From Aspidapion aeneum (Eukaryota; Arthropoda; Insecta; Coleoptera; Brentidae), in contig OY755044.1 of NCBI GenBank assembly GCA_963576565.1, positions 56,194,608 through 56,258,607 on the forward strand: 64,000 nt of DNA, given 5' to 3'. The notes below the pieces were generated by a model that saw only the letters and a list, made by a program, of their open reading frames with translations, was not told the origin of the DNA and ran no database searches. Numbering within the stretch: the first letter of the stretch is position 1; every line of letters begins with the position of its first letter. Positions 47,301-58,637 of the stretch are shown here, piece after piece. The translations under genes and the position numbers were made by a program.

Positions 47301-47462
47301 GTAGTAGTGTGAGCTAAAAATGCTAACTCTTGAAAAGCATTAGAGTGCATATTTAGACCAACTGGCGCGTATTTTCGGGGCTAAAATGGTGGATAGTGGG
47401 CTACAATTACAACGGGCCCAGCAAGGTGACCTCAGTGCAAATAAAGAAAATATATGTATACA

Positions 47463-48104
47463 GTGTCCCCCATAATGTTCGCGACATATTGGAAAAAATT
47501 TTGTTTGTAAGTTATGGAAAAAAAAATTTATATACGATCAATCCTGCTTGTTGAATAACCTAGAAAGACATTTTGACATTAGTCACGTGATCACTGCCAT
47601 GACGGTAAATTCAAAAAATTAGTCACGAAAACCCTAAAAGTGAGGTTAGATGGCAAAATATCGAAAAAAGTTATTTGAAAAAAGTGTTTAGAATGTCATT
47701 TTAGGGTCCTCTGAAATTTGGTGCAATAATAATAAAGAATAAGAAATACCCTATTTTTGGGCCCAGCCTTATTATTAATTAATTTTAGACAGATTTTATT
47801 ATTGAAATAGTTCAAGTAACGCAATATTTAATGGGCGAAGGTAAAATGATTCCAAAATCTTTATTAAAGTTATTCATAAAAAATTAATTAAAAATATCCG
47901 ATTGGCACATGCACGTTTCTTGTCGCAATGGCATTTTGTTTTGACAGTTTGTAAGGCTTCCGTGAATTCAGTATTAATACCGTAGATAATTTTAACATCG
48001 GTACAAAATCTAGTTGTGCTCGAAATTGCGCAACTTTTTTTTCTTACCGATTCCGAAATGTCCATAATGCCCCATGTAGTTGTTTTTTTCCGGGACACCC
48101 TGTA
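47463..48104. mobile_element. Mariner-like non-autonomous segment in the right arm of element B
   Basis: Starts cagtgtcccccataatg after TA and ends ccgggacaccctg before TA; the ends are similar in inverted orientation. The right end resembles the left end of the MITE at 43763 (tagttg, catgggg, atttcgga). No coding motifs in 640 bp. Confidence 0.5.
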
Positions 48105-48303
48105 TATATAAAACCAGCTACCCTAACCCGTAACCCATAATTTTTCCTAAAATTTTCTTGAACCTTTCCAATATTCGACGTGTTTCGTAATTTATGGACG
48201 ACCCCGACACGTAGATGTGCCAAAGACATGCATTTTCCGGTTTGCGTACAAGATAGTAGTCCAACTTAAACAACTTCCTAACCTAACTAAAATTTATTTA
48301 AAA

Positions 48304-48696
48304 CAGCGGCGTAGCGTGCCCGAAAGGGCGGGGGGGGGGGGGGGGGGCGACAGCTAAAAAGGGCGCCTCTGAAAACTGATGAAAAATCTTGTGGCAAAAA
48401 AAAAAAACAAAAAGGTCAAAAAAAGGCGCCTCTCACAAATCTTGCGACCAAAAAAAAAAAAAACAAGGTCATCATGTGTGAGGGGGCGGCCGATAAGTCA
48501 CAAGAGCGCCTCTCACGAATCTTGCCACCAAAAAAAAAAAAAAAAGGTCTTCATGTCGTTAGTTTCCTTTGGCACCCACTCAATTGGCCATTCCCGGCCC
48601 GACTTAATCAAGCTGAGGGCGCTTCGGCCACCTGTGGGGCGCCACTATCCTCGGGGCGGGGGGGGCGACGAACCCCCCGCCCACGCTACGCCGCTG
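48304..48696. mobile_element. hAT MITE with perfect 8-bp TSD and internal repeats
   Basis: The ends cagcggcgtagcgtg and cacgctacgccgctg are perfect complements, flanked by atttaaaa on both sides (48296-48303 and 48697-48704). Inside are three imperfect copies of gcgcctctcacgaatcttg followed by A runs (from about 48362, 48426 and 48508) and a run of about 18 G. No transposase. It is inserted in the right arm of element B. Confidence 0.92.
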
Positions 48697-49108
48697 ATTT
48701 AAAATAGTAAATTTTGAAATTTACAAAGAGTGGAATTAGTTTATTAATAACATTAGAATACTCCTATATCTACTAGGTGCAAATATAATAAAAATATCTT
48801 AAACCCCTCCTGTCTCTGTTCAATCTAACATTTGACAGTTTAAAGAAAAAAACAATGAAAGTCAATGTCGGAAAAAACAAGAAAAACTCGTATAATTGCT
48901 GGAAAACGGACCTTTTGGGGACATATTCTGAAGCAAAAAGGATAAAGGTATGTAAAAATATACAAAATGTTGGAAAAAATTCAATAATGTCCCTATAATA
49001 ATAGATTAAAATTTTTCCTAGCTTACTAGACACTTTAAAGATTGGCCTTTGATCAATCTCTTGTTCAAAGTCAGAGATTGACCGGTCAATTGTGCATGAA
49101 ATCGACCC

Positions 49109-49420
49109 CCTGGTATTGATTTTACTGATAGTCTCATCAAGTTGGTCGAAGAACATTTGTTTTATAGCGACCGTTGCACCATTTGATGGTGCGTAGTTCA
49201 TGTTAACTCGAAGTAAGTTTTCGTTAATGCACTCGTAGTCTGTAATCTTATGTTTGAGGTTTTTCTTTATTAATAAGGATACCCCTCTGGCTGCTCTCCG
49301 TTCTTTTGGGACTCCAGTGAATAAGTGAACAAATTTACCGACATTACTTGTACCTGTTCCTTCCTTTTTTTGTCTTTTATACTTGCAAACATTTTTACGT
49401 CCGCGAACTATTAAGGCGCA
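49109..49420 (-). pseudogene. RTE-type LINE, start of endonuclease (piece 1 of 4)
   Basis: Minus-strand frame: KKNLKHKITDYECINENLLRV, then MNYAPSNGATVAIKQMFFDQ and LDETISKINT, matching GVSILVNKRFRKF...INERLIKM of the second LINE copy. A frameshift lies near MNYAPSNG. The catalytic N-terminal Asn/Glu motifs are not visible beyond about 49420, so the copy is 5'-truncated or further disrupted. Confidence 0.8.
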
Positions 49421-49429
49421 TATTCATTT

Positions 49430-49535
49430 GAGGCAGAATTCCATACCTTGTTGCAAGGCCGAACAAATGCCTGGTTTTCATTCGGGCTCAAGGGAATACG
49501 CGTATTAAGAAGAACAAATGCAAGAATTCTGCCTC
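49430..49535. repeat. Short inverted-repeat element
   Basis: gaggcagaattc at 49430 and gaattctgcctc at 49524 bound a 106-bp segment with a small inner hairpin (ccttgttgcaagg). No TSD defined. It lies at the 5' limit of the broken LINE. Confidence 0.55.
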
Positions 49536-50160
49536 TTAAGCTAGGATGCCGCTATCTACCTATAAAATTTTCTCTGTTTTGAATAAAAAACTCGGAAAAT
49601 AATAAACAAATTATGCTCTTGATAAAGAAGATTTGCTCACAAAGATTGCTGCACAATAATCTTGTGATAATAGGGCTCCAAAAAATCAAAATTGTCCAAA
49701 TGTTGGATAACGGCAGCTTATGCAAGGCAGAAGAGAAGTACCGACTCCGATCGGATGGCGTCGCATGCCTCGGATCAATGCGTCATACAATCGAATACTG
49801 TTTGCCCTCCCTCGAAAGCATGCACATATGCTCGATCGTCCCCGCTGGACATACATGGTGTAATTAAATGATGCATCAAACAATGATGACAGGAGAGGAA
49901 AAAGGATGGCTTTTCTCTAATACATTGCAAATCCTTTGTTTTCTTGATTCAAGATTTCAAAATTGTTATTTTTAAAAAAATGTTGTTATAACTAACAGAC
50001 AATAGAATTTTTGTGGAATTTTGCTCCGCAACAAAGGTATTAATCAAGTGACACATTGAGGAGCCTTCAGATATGTATGTAAAAAATGTATCATGTTTTT
50101 TTAAGTAACATGACAGTACTTGTCACGCGATGATTGAGGGGTGTGACACTGAACAAGAGA
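49536..50160. other. Unassigned DNA
   Basis: No recognisable gene. 49686-49860 is richer in GC, with several cg-rich words, but the open frames on both strands lack motifs. Confidence 0.4.
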
Positions 50161-51090
50161 ACCCTACTTTTCATAAGATAATACAAAATGGCCAATGAAC
50201 CGCTTTCGCGGCTCGTGCCAAATCGTTCAAATCGTGCGGCAGATCGAGAGACATTTTTACGATATTATTGCTGAAACTGAGCAAGTGAAACTTAGCCAGT
50301 GGTTGAATAGAGTACTGAAAAGGTCCGGATTAGTGATGCCCATGCTTAATTCAATTGGATTCAATTCGCACATATAAAGTGGCGTTCTTAAAACAGAACG
50401 ACCATTAGATTCAATTAATTCATCAATTTTGTATTTCTTCTGGCGAATGGTGGTTTATGAGAAAAACTAATTCCCAAATTAAATTAATATTATGTTTTGG
50501 AAGCCATTCACTCATACATGCTTTAGTCGATCATTTAGTTGGTACTTTTTCATCCAAAATAGAATGATAGGGGGCATTATCCATTACTATTACAGAATTA
50601 GGTGGAATACTTGACAAATGGTTTTCCGTTAACCATTTATAAAAATTTTCATGGTTCACCTGTTCACGGTAATTACCAGTGTTTAATGCAGCTTAAAATA
50701 TTAGTTCAGCATTTTCTACAAATCCGTTTTTAGGTCCAGCATGATCTATTATAAATCTACCTGTTGACGATATATTTTATACCCCTCCGATAGTTTCGTC
50801 ATATTGCCAACATTTTTTAAATGTAATATCGTGGTCCGCCCATCATTCATTTAAGTAAATTATATTCCTTTCTTGTGCACGGTACTTAAATATTTGTACC
50901 TTAAATTTAAAATATTTGGTTTTTCCATAAGAATTTTTTTTTATTCTTACATTTCTTGAAGTAAAATACTTTACTTCTTCAGAGCATACGAAGGGTTTCT
51001 TTTAAATGTTGAAAATGGTTCTTTGCTTTTAATTTTGATAGTAGCTTTAACAAAGTGGGAACAATTTTATATTCCGTGCAAAATTTTGAT
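50160..51090 (-). pseudogene. Decayed DDE-superfamily transposase
   Basis: Minus-strand reading in order: NIIYLNE and WADHDITFKKCWQ, then GRFIIDHAGPKNGFVENAEL, then SVIVMDNAPYHSILDEKVPT (second catalytic Asp), SEWLPKHNIN, and after a gap CELNPIEL (third acid, Glu). These match the DDE_3/Tc1-like insect transposase pattern MDNAxYHS...NPIE. There are stops after ELIF, after VPTK and elsewhere, plus frameshifts. No TIRs or TSD were found, so it is an old remnant. Confidence 0.75.
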
Positions 51091-51675
51091 ATGGTGTTCC
51101 GAATTGGTTGAAAATCTCCATCGTCAAATTTGTCCGCAACCGAACACTTTCTTCGTTTTCTCGGGCTAGGTTCAAGTTGGTGCGAATAATTTTCTTTGAT
51201 CTCCTTTTTTATTCTGCCTATAGTGGTATGGCCATATCCTGGGTAGCTTTTAGACTAGTTATGTTACGCACAGCTGCAAGTTTCAAAATGACCCTAGTCA
51301 CATCTAGTAGGTATTACTTATATCAACTGTCCGCCTACCCTTTAAAATGGTGTAGTGAACAATTATCTATTAACCCAAATATATATAATTTAGTAACTAA
51401 TTAAAATAATCCTTAATATCTGGGTAAAGTTGGTAGTTACTACCCCTTTCCTAGAAAACATCCTCGAGAGTGCTCTAATTATCATAAGTGCTATAAAACA
51501 TGGTCTTTTGGAAATAAACTTGTTGGTTGTTTCTAATTATTCTTATTTTTCTTATTTTAGGAATTTATCATTATTAGGTATTAATTTTATATTTTACTTC
51601 TTCTAAGCCTCTTTTTGGTGGAAAATATGGTATGGAGCCATATTTTTTTTAAAGAAATATTTTTTCAAAACTTTT

Positions 51676-51680
<5 letters not shown>
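51091..51680. other. Unassigned AT-rich DNA
   Basis: The 98-codon plus-strand frame at 51108 has no recognisable motif and overlaps the upstream side of the transposase remnant; treated as chance. Nothing else seen. Confidence 0.45.
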
Positions 51681-51718
<38 letters not shown>

Positions 51719-51752
51719 TATATATTTATATATATATAGATATAATATAATA
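51681..51752. repeat. AT microsatellite
   Basis: A run of (ta)n with a few ttta interruptions after ttacacaca. It could be a leftover LINE tail, as the RTE-type copy downstream ends the same way, but no LINE sequence is recognisable beside it. Confidence 0.85.
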
Positions 51753-52554
51753 TAGGCACCTAGCTAGGTGCGTACGGATCTAGAAACCTAAAAAAATACC
51801 AATTGACTTTCTAAAAATTGCAAAATTCCAAAACCATTCTCTATATCTTCAAAATTGGAACTACACTATATAAAAAAAAACTAAAAAAGAGCAAATGATA
51901 CGCCACTGTTTCTATATTTTTATATAGAATGTGTATGAAACGTGCCTCGTCATCCTGTTTAAGTGCAGCGGTAAGAATTTCGTTAAACGTACCAGAGGAA
52001 AACCGTTTTTTTTGTAATATTAAAATTAGGTTCACGGTAAATTAATTAATTAAAAACCACCCAGTAAGATAAAAGTGCTGTAAACAGAGGGAGATTGATT
52101 GAGTTAAGCCATCTCTTTTATTTTTTTAGTTCTTTTTTAAACTGGGACTTTTCTATCCAGGGGGTACGGGTAGACCTCGTCAGATGTCTATCAGGGGAAA
52201 TGAATCGACCCCTGCCCTCCGTAGATTCCAGGTACTCTTCGACCCGGAGAGTTAGCACCTGTATGGGGTCCCTTTCCCAGGGTTACGGGAGAAGACCACA
52301 TCGATATGAAAGGCGGAGAGAATGGACCTCGGTACGGTGATCATAGCGTAGGTGGCAACCGTTTCTTTTAGGGATAGTATAAAAGACTACTGCCTTGCAG
52401 TACCGGCGTTGGAATCGTCAAAGGCTAGGGGAAGAAAACCTCGATCAAAAATCACCTGGTCCTCCAGGTTGGGGGTTGGGGCATCAGACTAACTCTCTGA
52501 TACCCGGAAAAAACGTACACTGTTAAAAAACCCAATCAAACGCCTCGGAAAGAA

Positions 52555-55461
52555 ATGAAAAACCTAAGACGAACCAAGCAAAGAAACAGGAATATGATTT
52601 TTGGTACATGGAACGTACAAGGAATTAATCGAAAAATGAATGAAATAGTACATGAGTGCAGCAGAATGAAGGTAGACCTTGCTGTACTAACAGAAACGAA
52701 AAAGAAAGGAAAAGGATCTGAAAACCTAGGACAATATGACCATTTCTATAGCGGAGTGGCAAAAGAAAAACATGCCCAACAAGGAGTATCTATTTTGGTC
52801 AACAAAAGATTTAGAAAATTTATCACCAACTGGGAAGCAGTCAATGAAAGGCTAATTAAAATGAATATAACAATAAAAGGAATGAGACTTACGATTTTTG
52901 GAATCTATGCGTATAACGACGATGCAAATGTAGCCGTGAAAGACAATTTTTTTGAAGAAATACACAATGAAATATCAGCAGTAAGTGCATCTAGAGAAAT
53001 TGTCATATTGGGAGATTTAAATAGTAGAACCGGTAACAGAGTTAATGATCTGACAGTTGGCCAATATGGAGAAAATCTTGTTAATGATAATGGAAACCGG
53101 CTAATTACAGTATGTGAGCAATTAAACCTAAAAATCCAAAACGGTTTTTTTCAACATAAGGAAATACACAAATATACCTGGACCAAACCCTCACAAAACC
53201 TGAAATCCGTCATTGATTATCTTATCACTAAGCAAAAGACAAAACTAAAAATTCAAGATGTCAGAACAAAGCGTGGATCAACATGCGGAAGTGATCACTA
53301 TTTTCTGGAGTCCAAAATTCTCTTTCCTTATCAAGGCCGAAGCCTGCATCAACAACATCTTGATGATACAGTGATTGAAGAAATTGATCACTGTAAACAT
53401 AATCTACTAAGCCTAGAACATGACAGCGTAAAAAACTTATAGAAAAAGAGACTGAACGAAAAACTTAATACAAGTTCAGGTGAAACCCTAGATGAGGAAT
53501 ACGAATGTATTACATTAAGCATCCACCAAGCTGCAAAAGAAGCACTAGGATTAGTGGAAGAAACTTCTAAAAGAAGAAAACCATACTGGTGGGATGCTGA
53601 GATTGAGAGAGAAATAGAGGAAAAAAGGAAATTATATCACACTTACTTATCCCAAAAGACAGATAGAAGCAGACAAGAATACAAAATCGCGCAATCAAAG
53701 GTGAGAAGAATGATCAGTGATAAGAAAAATCATTCGTGGACGCAAAAGTGTCAGAAAATAGATTCTTACTTAGGAGGTAGGAGAAGTACCGAAAGCTGGA
53801 AAACTATAAGATCGATTAAAAAAGAAACATGCAGAGATATCATTTCACCAATACCAGACAAAGAATGGGATGAGCATTTTAAAAAACTTTTAACTGAAGA
53901 TAGAGCAGAATTCAAGGAAGACGCAAGAGACAATATAATTAGAACGATGGGATCTCCAGTACCCCTCACAATCTCTGAGGTCAAAAACGTGTGCACAACC
54001 TTAAAAAGCGGTAAATCTGCCGGACCCGGAAATATCCCAGCCGAACCTATTAAATATGGCACTGAAGAACTGTTTTGGAGATTACGGAATCTTTTCCAAA
54101 AATATTTAAATGGAACTGTAGTCCCAACTGAGTGGAAAACGTCATATATATCCACAATACACAAAAAAGGAAGGAAAGATATATGTGACAATTATAGGGG
54201 TATATCTGTGACTAGTACGCTAAGCAGAATATACGGTAAAATAATAAGAAATAAAGTAGAGAGCGAATATAAAGACATGGAGGCAGAAGAACAAGCTGGT
54301 TTCAGGGCGGGTAGATCGACTTCAGATCATCTCTTTTGTATAACCCAAGTTATTGAAAAGAAAATGGCATACGGTCAAGAGCTGCATCTGCTTTACGTGG
54401 ATTTGCAGAAGGCATATGATAGTATACCACTAAATCTACTTTGGAAAGCGTTGGAAAACACAAACATAAGCGTACAACTAATTAAGGCCATCCAAGAGTT
54501 ATACCGCAATAGTAAGGCAAAAGTTAAAATAAAAGCAAAACTAACCAAAGGCTTTCAAGTAAATAAAGGTCTTAAACAATGTTGCTGTATCTCGCCTACG
54601 CTCTTCAAGATATACTTGGAACAAGTCCTTAAAGTATGGAAGAGAAAATGCCAAAACATGGGAATTCCGTTGGACGAAACCACCTTGTATACTTTATGTT
54701 TCGCCGATGATCAGATAGTAGTGGCTCAGGATTATGACAACCTCGAATATATGACACGAAAACTAATAGAAGAGTACAATAAGTGGGGACTAGAGGTTAA
54801 TCTCAATAAGACACAGTATATGTGTATCGGTGGAATGAAACAGGATCTAATCTTAAATACCGGGCAGCGAATTCACTCCTGTGATGAGTATAAATACTTA
54901 GGTCTAAAAATTACAGCTGACGGAACACTAGACAAAGCTATAAAAGATCGAAACGTACAAGGAAGAAAAGCAATAACTTTATTAAATGGAATAATTTGGG
55001 ACCAAAGTATATCAAAACATAACAAAAAGCTTATATATAACACCATTATAAAAAGTATTATTACATACGGCTCAGAAGTATGGCCAATCAAGGATAGAAC
55101 AGAAAAAATGCTTTCCGCTACGGAGATGGACTATTGGAGAAGAGCAGCAGGGAAATCAAAAAGAGAAAGAGTTACAAATCAAAGAATAAGAGAAATTATG
55201 ACAGTAAGTGAACGTACTTTAGTGGATGATATAAGAACAAAACAACTGGTGTGGTACGGACATGTACAAAGAATGAATGACGAAAGACTACCTAAACAAA
55301 TACTACAATGGAAACCAACTGGCCGAAGAAAACGAGGACGGCCAAGGAGAAGCTGGAGAGAAGGAATAGACAGTGAAATAAGAATAAGAGGCCTAGATGA
55401 TGAATTATGGGCAAACAGAAACGAGTGGAGATTGGGTATCGGAAGACGTAGAACGTTGTGA
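52555..55461 (+). pseudogene. LINE endonuclease-reverse transcriptase with one premature stop and a lost RT glycine
   Basis: The ATG at 52555 opens a 968-codon frame broken only by TAG at 53440-53442 (codon 296, after HDSVKNL), with the reading frame unchanged on both sides. Endonuclease: FGTWNVQGI (Asn), VLTETKKKG (Glu), ILGDLNSRTG (Asp, Asn), VIDYLIT, GSDHYF (Asp, His). RT: KSGKSAGPGNIPAE, NYRGISVTSTLSR, AGFRAGRSTSDH, LLYVDLQKAYDS (first Asp) and CFADDQIVVAQ (second Asp pair). Motif B reads GLKQCCCISP where the relative at 19.4 kb has RQGCC, so the conserved Gly is Cys. C-terminal WYGHVQRMNDERLPKQ and GRRKRGRP. Likely inactive although young-looking. Confidence 0.92.
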
Positions 55462-55473
55462 AACCGATAAATA

Positions 55474-55476
55474 TAT

Positions 55477-55551
<75 letters not shown>
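55474..55551. repeat. (AT)n tail of the LINE
   Basis: Nearly pure AT dinucleotides directly after the LINE stop codon and the short string accgataaatatatag. Confidence 0.9.
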
Positions 55552-55552
<1 letters not shown>

Positions 55553-55614
55553 TTTTCTATCCATACTAGCATCAATCGCCCAGTTATTGCCAAAGTTTTT
55601 GCGTTGAAAGATAG

Positions 55615-55705
55615 CTTTTTAGACATAACAACACAACCATGCGTTAAGTGGGACTTAAACCCACAAGCACGAGACACGCTGTGATCGAGGCAGTCCGGCC
55701 GAATA
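55615..55705 (-). repeat. tRNA-like T-arm, possible SINE fragment
   Basis: On the minus strand GTGGGTTTAAGTCCCAC (55648-55664) forms a perfect 5-bp stem with a 7-nt loop, like a T arm and close to a B box. An A box and acceptor stem are not clear. Probably a degraded tRNA-derived SINE head. Confidence 0.4.
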
Positions 55706-56053
55706 AGTTACCATCATAGCAGCGATACATCCGAAGCAGGACCACTACACCAGCGGACACGAACTCACACAGTTAAACCATCTCTATTGCGCCTCATTTT
55801 ATTGTGGGCAAGACGACCTGCCCACATTTCACACGAACGCAAAACTAAAACAACGCAAAAGAAAAACATTTTTTATTAAAACACTTAAAGTTCTTATAAA
55901 TATACATATGGAAGATAAAATGCGGCACAGGCGAAAGTTTTTGAAAAATCAAGTAATTTTTGTAAAAGAAACTGGCACTGCAGATACATTTCGTAAGAAA
56001 CATTTCCCAGCACCATTTCTTATTTTTAGCTCACACATATACTATACCATAGT

Positions 56054-56164
56054 AGTGTGAGCTATGGTGATCCTAATTTTTTCGAGAAAAAAAAGTTGCT
56101 CCGATTTCAAAAATTTTTATATATCTTTGCGTTTCAGATGATTTTGAAACTTTTTTGTTGCGCC

Positions 56165-56206
<42 letters not shown>

Positions 56207-56235
56207 ATGTCTGTCTGTATGTCTGTATGTCTGTA

Positions 56236-56310
<75 letters not shown>

Positions 56311-56875
56311 ATGTCTGTATGTCTGTATGTCTGTATGTCTGTCTGTAACGACCAACGCGCATAACTCAAAAACCGCCTGAGCGATTTTAATGAAATTTGG
56401 TACCTAGGCTGGGTCTTGTGTCGAGATGGTCCCATTTAAAAATGAACAAAATCCACCAAACACAAACCAAATAAAAGGGTGGGGGTAGATTTCAAAAATT
56501 ATAGTTTATGTGAAAATATGGCGCATGTGATACCAAACGAAAGCTAATTGAGTCTGGAAATAAACAAAATACATTTTAATTTATTTTCAAAAAAGGGTGG
56601 GGGTATATTTTAAAAATTAGAGTTTAAGTGAAAATATGGCGTGTGTGATATCAAACGAAAGGTAATTGAGTCCGGAGTTTAACAAAATACATTATAGCTT
56701 TTGTTTTCTTTAAGGGTGGGGGTAGATTTCAAAAATTTGAGTTTAAGTCAAAACATGGCTTGTGTGGTATCAAACAAAAGGTAATTTAGTCAGGAATGGA
56801 ATAAAATATATTTCGGTTTTTAGTTATATTAACTCACACGTACACTATAACTATAGTACCTAGTGTGAGCTTAGG
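56054..56875 (+). mobile_element. CTGT-microsatellite element, copy B
   Basis: Begins agtgtgagctatggtgat and ends cctagtgtgagcttagg; matches copy A. It contains about 180 bp of CTGT repeats with ATGT variants (56163-56345), then aacgaccaacgcgc, and three imperfect repeats of about 115 bp, each with agggtgggggta, aaatatggc and atcaaacgaaagg. Non-coding. Frames over the microsatellite encode only SVCLSVCL or DRQTDRQT strings. Confidence 0.75.
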
Positions 56876-57295
56876 GGCCCATATATTGGCAGAGTATTTT
56901 ATCAGATTTCTAACATAAGTTTTATATCTCGAAGTAGGAGGGCTGGCCCATTCTGGTCCCACTATATATGCCCAAGAGAGTATACTAGGTTTTTATTGCA
57001 AACCTTATTTTTTTAAGCACAAGAATATATCTCTTTCTCACTCTCTCACTCTCTCAGCCCTCCGCCCCTCTAACTATAACGCCCGGGGCTTAATACCCTT
57101 AGCTCTCCCCCTCCTTTCGTCCACCACTGTTAAGAAGGCCTATGTTGCTGTAGATCTTGCTTACGTTAGTATTTTTTATTTTGGCTGGGAAAGTAAATTT
57201 CCTTTAACGAATTAATTAGTTATGTAGTCAATAATACTCATACGTAACACTTTCGTTGTTGCTAGTTTATTGTAGATCTGGTTAATGCATTTTTT
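56876..57295. other. Unassigned DNA
   Basis: No gene seen. A CT-rich run (tctctttctcactctctc) lies at about 57029-57055. Confidence 0.45.
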
Positions 57296-57299
57296 TTGC

Positions 57300-57412
57300 C
57301 GTCACCGGTAACGGCCCACAAGGCATCGGCCCGTACGGCACCGGTCCATACGACACCGGCTTATTCGGCACCGGCCCATGCGGCACCGGCCCACACGGCA
57401 CCGGCCCACCGG
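57300..57412. repeat. GC-rich 15-bp minisatellite
   Basis: Six to seven tandem variants of ggcaccggcccayac, for example ggcaccggcccatgc, ggcaccggcccacac and gacaccggcttattc, in otherwise AT-rich DNA. The unit is divisible by three, so the frame stays open (Ala-Pro-Ala-His type repeats), but no gene signals flank it. Confidence 0.85.
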
Positions 57413-57458
57413 GAACTATTTTTATTATTATTTATTCTATTATTTTATAAGGCCGCAG

Positions 57459-57575
57459 TTTCTCTTGCCGCTCACTTCTATTTTTCTTTTCTCTAATAGA
57501 AAGAGATGATTATACAATTTATCTCTCCATCTTTTTCTATTAAAGAAAGAGGGAAATAGAAGTGAGCGTTAAGAA
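57459..57575. repeat. Short inverted repeat
   Basis: cgctcacttctattt and its complement aaatagaagtgagcg, with further matching inward (ttctctaatagaaag versus ctattaaagaaag), bound a segment of about 110 bp. Possibly a small MITE; no TSD defined. Confidence 0.6.
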
Positions 57576-58000
57576 GTGAATCTGTGGCTCAGGCCTAACA
57601 CTAGCATTGTGTCTTGATAAAAAAGGATTTATGCTTACTTAATACATCACAAAGTATTTACTAAGGCTATATTTTTTGTGTTACTTATTACACTTGTTCA
57701 GTGAATAAATGGTTCTAATAAAGTTTGTCAACGCATTGTTTATTGAGCATTTTTAGGTAATTATCTTTTTATTGCTGTAGGTTTTCCTAATCTTAGGAAG
57801 CGCTATATATTCCTGTAACCCCTTATTTTGTATAGGCTGACTCAGCTATGTGGCCTTTCGACAGCCAACCAACCATTAAATTCGCATTAGTAAAGCCACA
57901 GCTCTAAAGAGCGCCTTTGCTATAGAGCTATGATATTATAGAGCTATTTATTTTATAGTTTTCGAAATAAAAATTGGGTAATTAAAGATCAATAAAAGAA

Positions 58001-58637
58001 ACTATAGTTGATGTTGTATTAAAGTGACATCGCGTCATCAAATCCTTGATGGGCGGGAAGGGAGTAGAGGGGTACATACAGTGGCACGCACTTCCTTTAA
58101 TTTTTTTATTGATATTGATTCCCAAAATGAGGCACTGCACTAATTATTCATTAGCTTACTATTTTAGTTGCTTTTTATTGATGTCTTCTTCTAAACGATT
58201 TCATTAGAAAGGAACATATATACTATTATCTGGTTGTTACGAACATATTATTGATTTAGCAGGGCTTTGACGTTTTCTATTCGTTGTTGTTTTGACTGTA
58301 TGTCAAACAAATTATGACGGAGCTTTTCACAAAACAAATTACCGTCTTGGCAACTAAATCAATATTTGCGCACATTTTAATATAATTTTGGATCCTCTTT
58401 TATGTTTCGGATCTTTATTTATCAGGTAAGTACCTATTTGATCTCCCCTTTAAAAGGTCATAGTCATTAGCGTATTGTCGTAGTGTTTTATCCTTCGAAC
58501 ATTAAGCCCCGAGCGGCACACTGCATGTACAAAGTGAAACACTAATTTTTTAAGGCTTCTTTACTTAGATTTTGCCGCAGAATTTGGTTTACCATAGCTA
58601 TGACGCGGTGCCACTTAAATAGAACATCAACTATAGT
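58001..58637. mobile_element. TIR element R3, copy 1
   Basis: Left end actatagttgatgttgta and right end ...gaacatcaactatagt are inverted repeats of about 36 bp (also gacatcgcgtcatc versus gacgcggtgccac). It matches copy 2 at 59812-60341 over most of its length (gatgggcgggaagggagtag, cttcttctaaacgattt, ggaacatatatact). Non-coding. A segment of about 100 bp around 58280-58390 is absent from copy 2. Confidence 0.8.

Larger units (their letters stand above)
43155..49108. mobile_element. Inverted-repeat element B, inserted in the LINE and filled by smaller elements
   Basis: The ends gggtcgatttcatgcac (43155) and gtgcatgaaatcgaccc (49108) are perfect complements. The flanks are cctgg on both sides (43150-43154 and 49109-49113), a 5-bp TSD. 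The arms continue inward to about 44180 (left) and 47300 (right), with insertions in each. Removing the element joins SKINT and REITILGD of the LINE endonuclease. No transposase. It shares a 5-bp TSD size with element A but not the terminal sequence. Confidence 0.85.
52100..55551 (+). mobile_element. RTE-type LINE, nearly complete, single in-frame stop
   Basis: It has a GC-richer 5' leader (about 52150-52554), one long frame (52555-55461) and a 3' end that runs into about 78 bp of (AT)n. A simple-sequence 3' tail without poly(A) is typical of RTE-like LINEs. The left border is uncertain and no TSD was found. Same family as the broken minus-strand copy at 18.5-49.4 kb. Confidence 0.85.

Noticed and set aside
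51108..51404. 98-codon plus-strand frame
   Set aside because: No motifs; overlaps the upstream side of a minus-strand transposase remnant.
55292..55684. Frames over the AT repeat giving IYIYIY strings
   Set aside because: Dinucleotide repeat translation, not a gene.
56057..56435. Open frames of 70-120 codons on both strands over the CTGT repeat
   Set aside because: They encode only repeats such as SVCLSVCL or TDRQTDRQ from a tetranucleotide microsatellite.
57296..57496. 66-codon frame with Ala-Pro-His repeats
   Set aside because: Comes from the 15-bp minisatellite; no start context, domain or neighbouring exon supports a gene.
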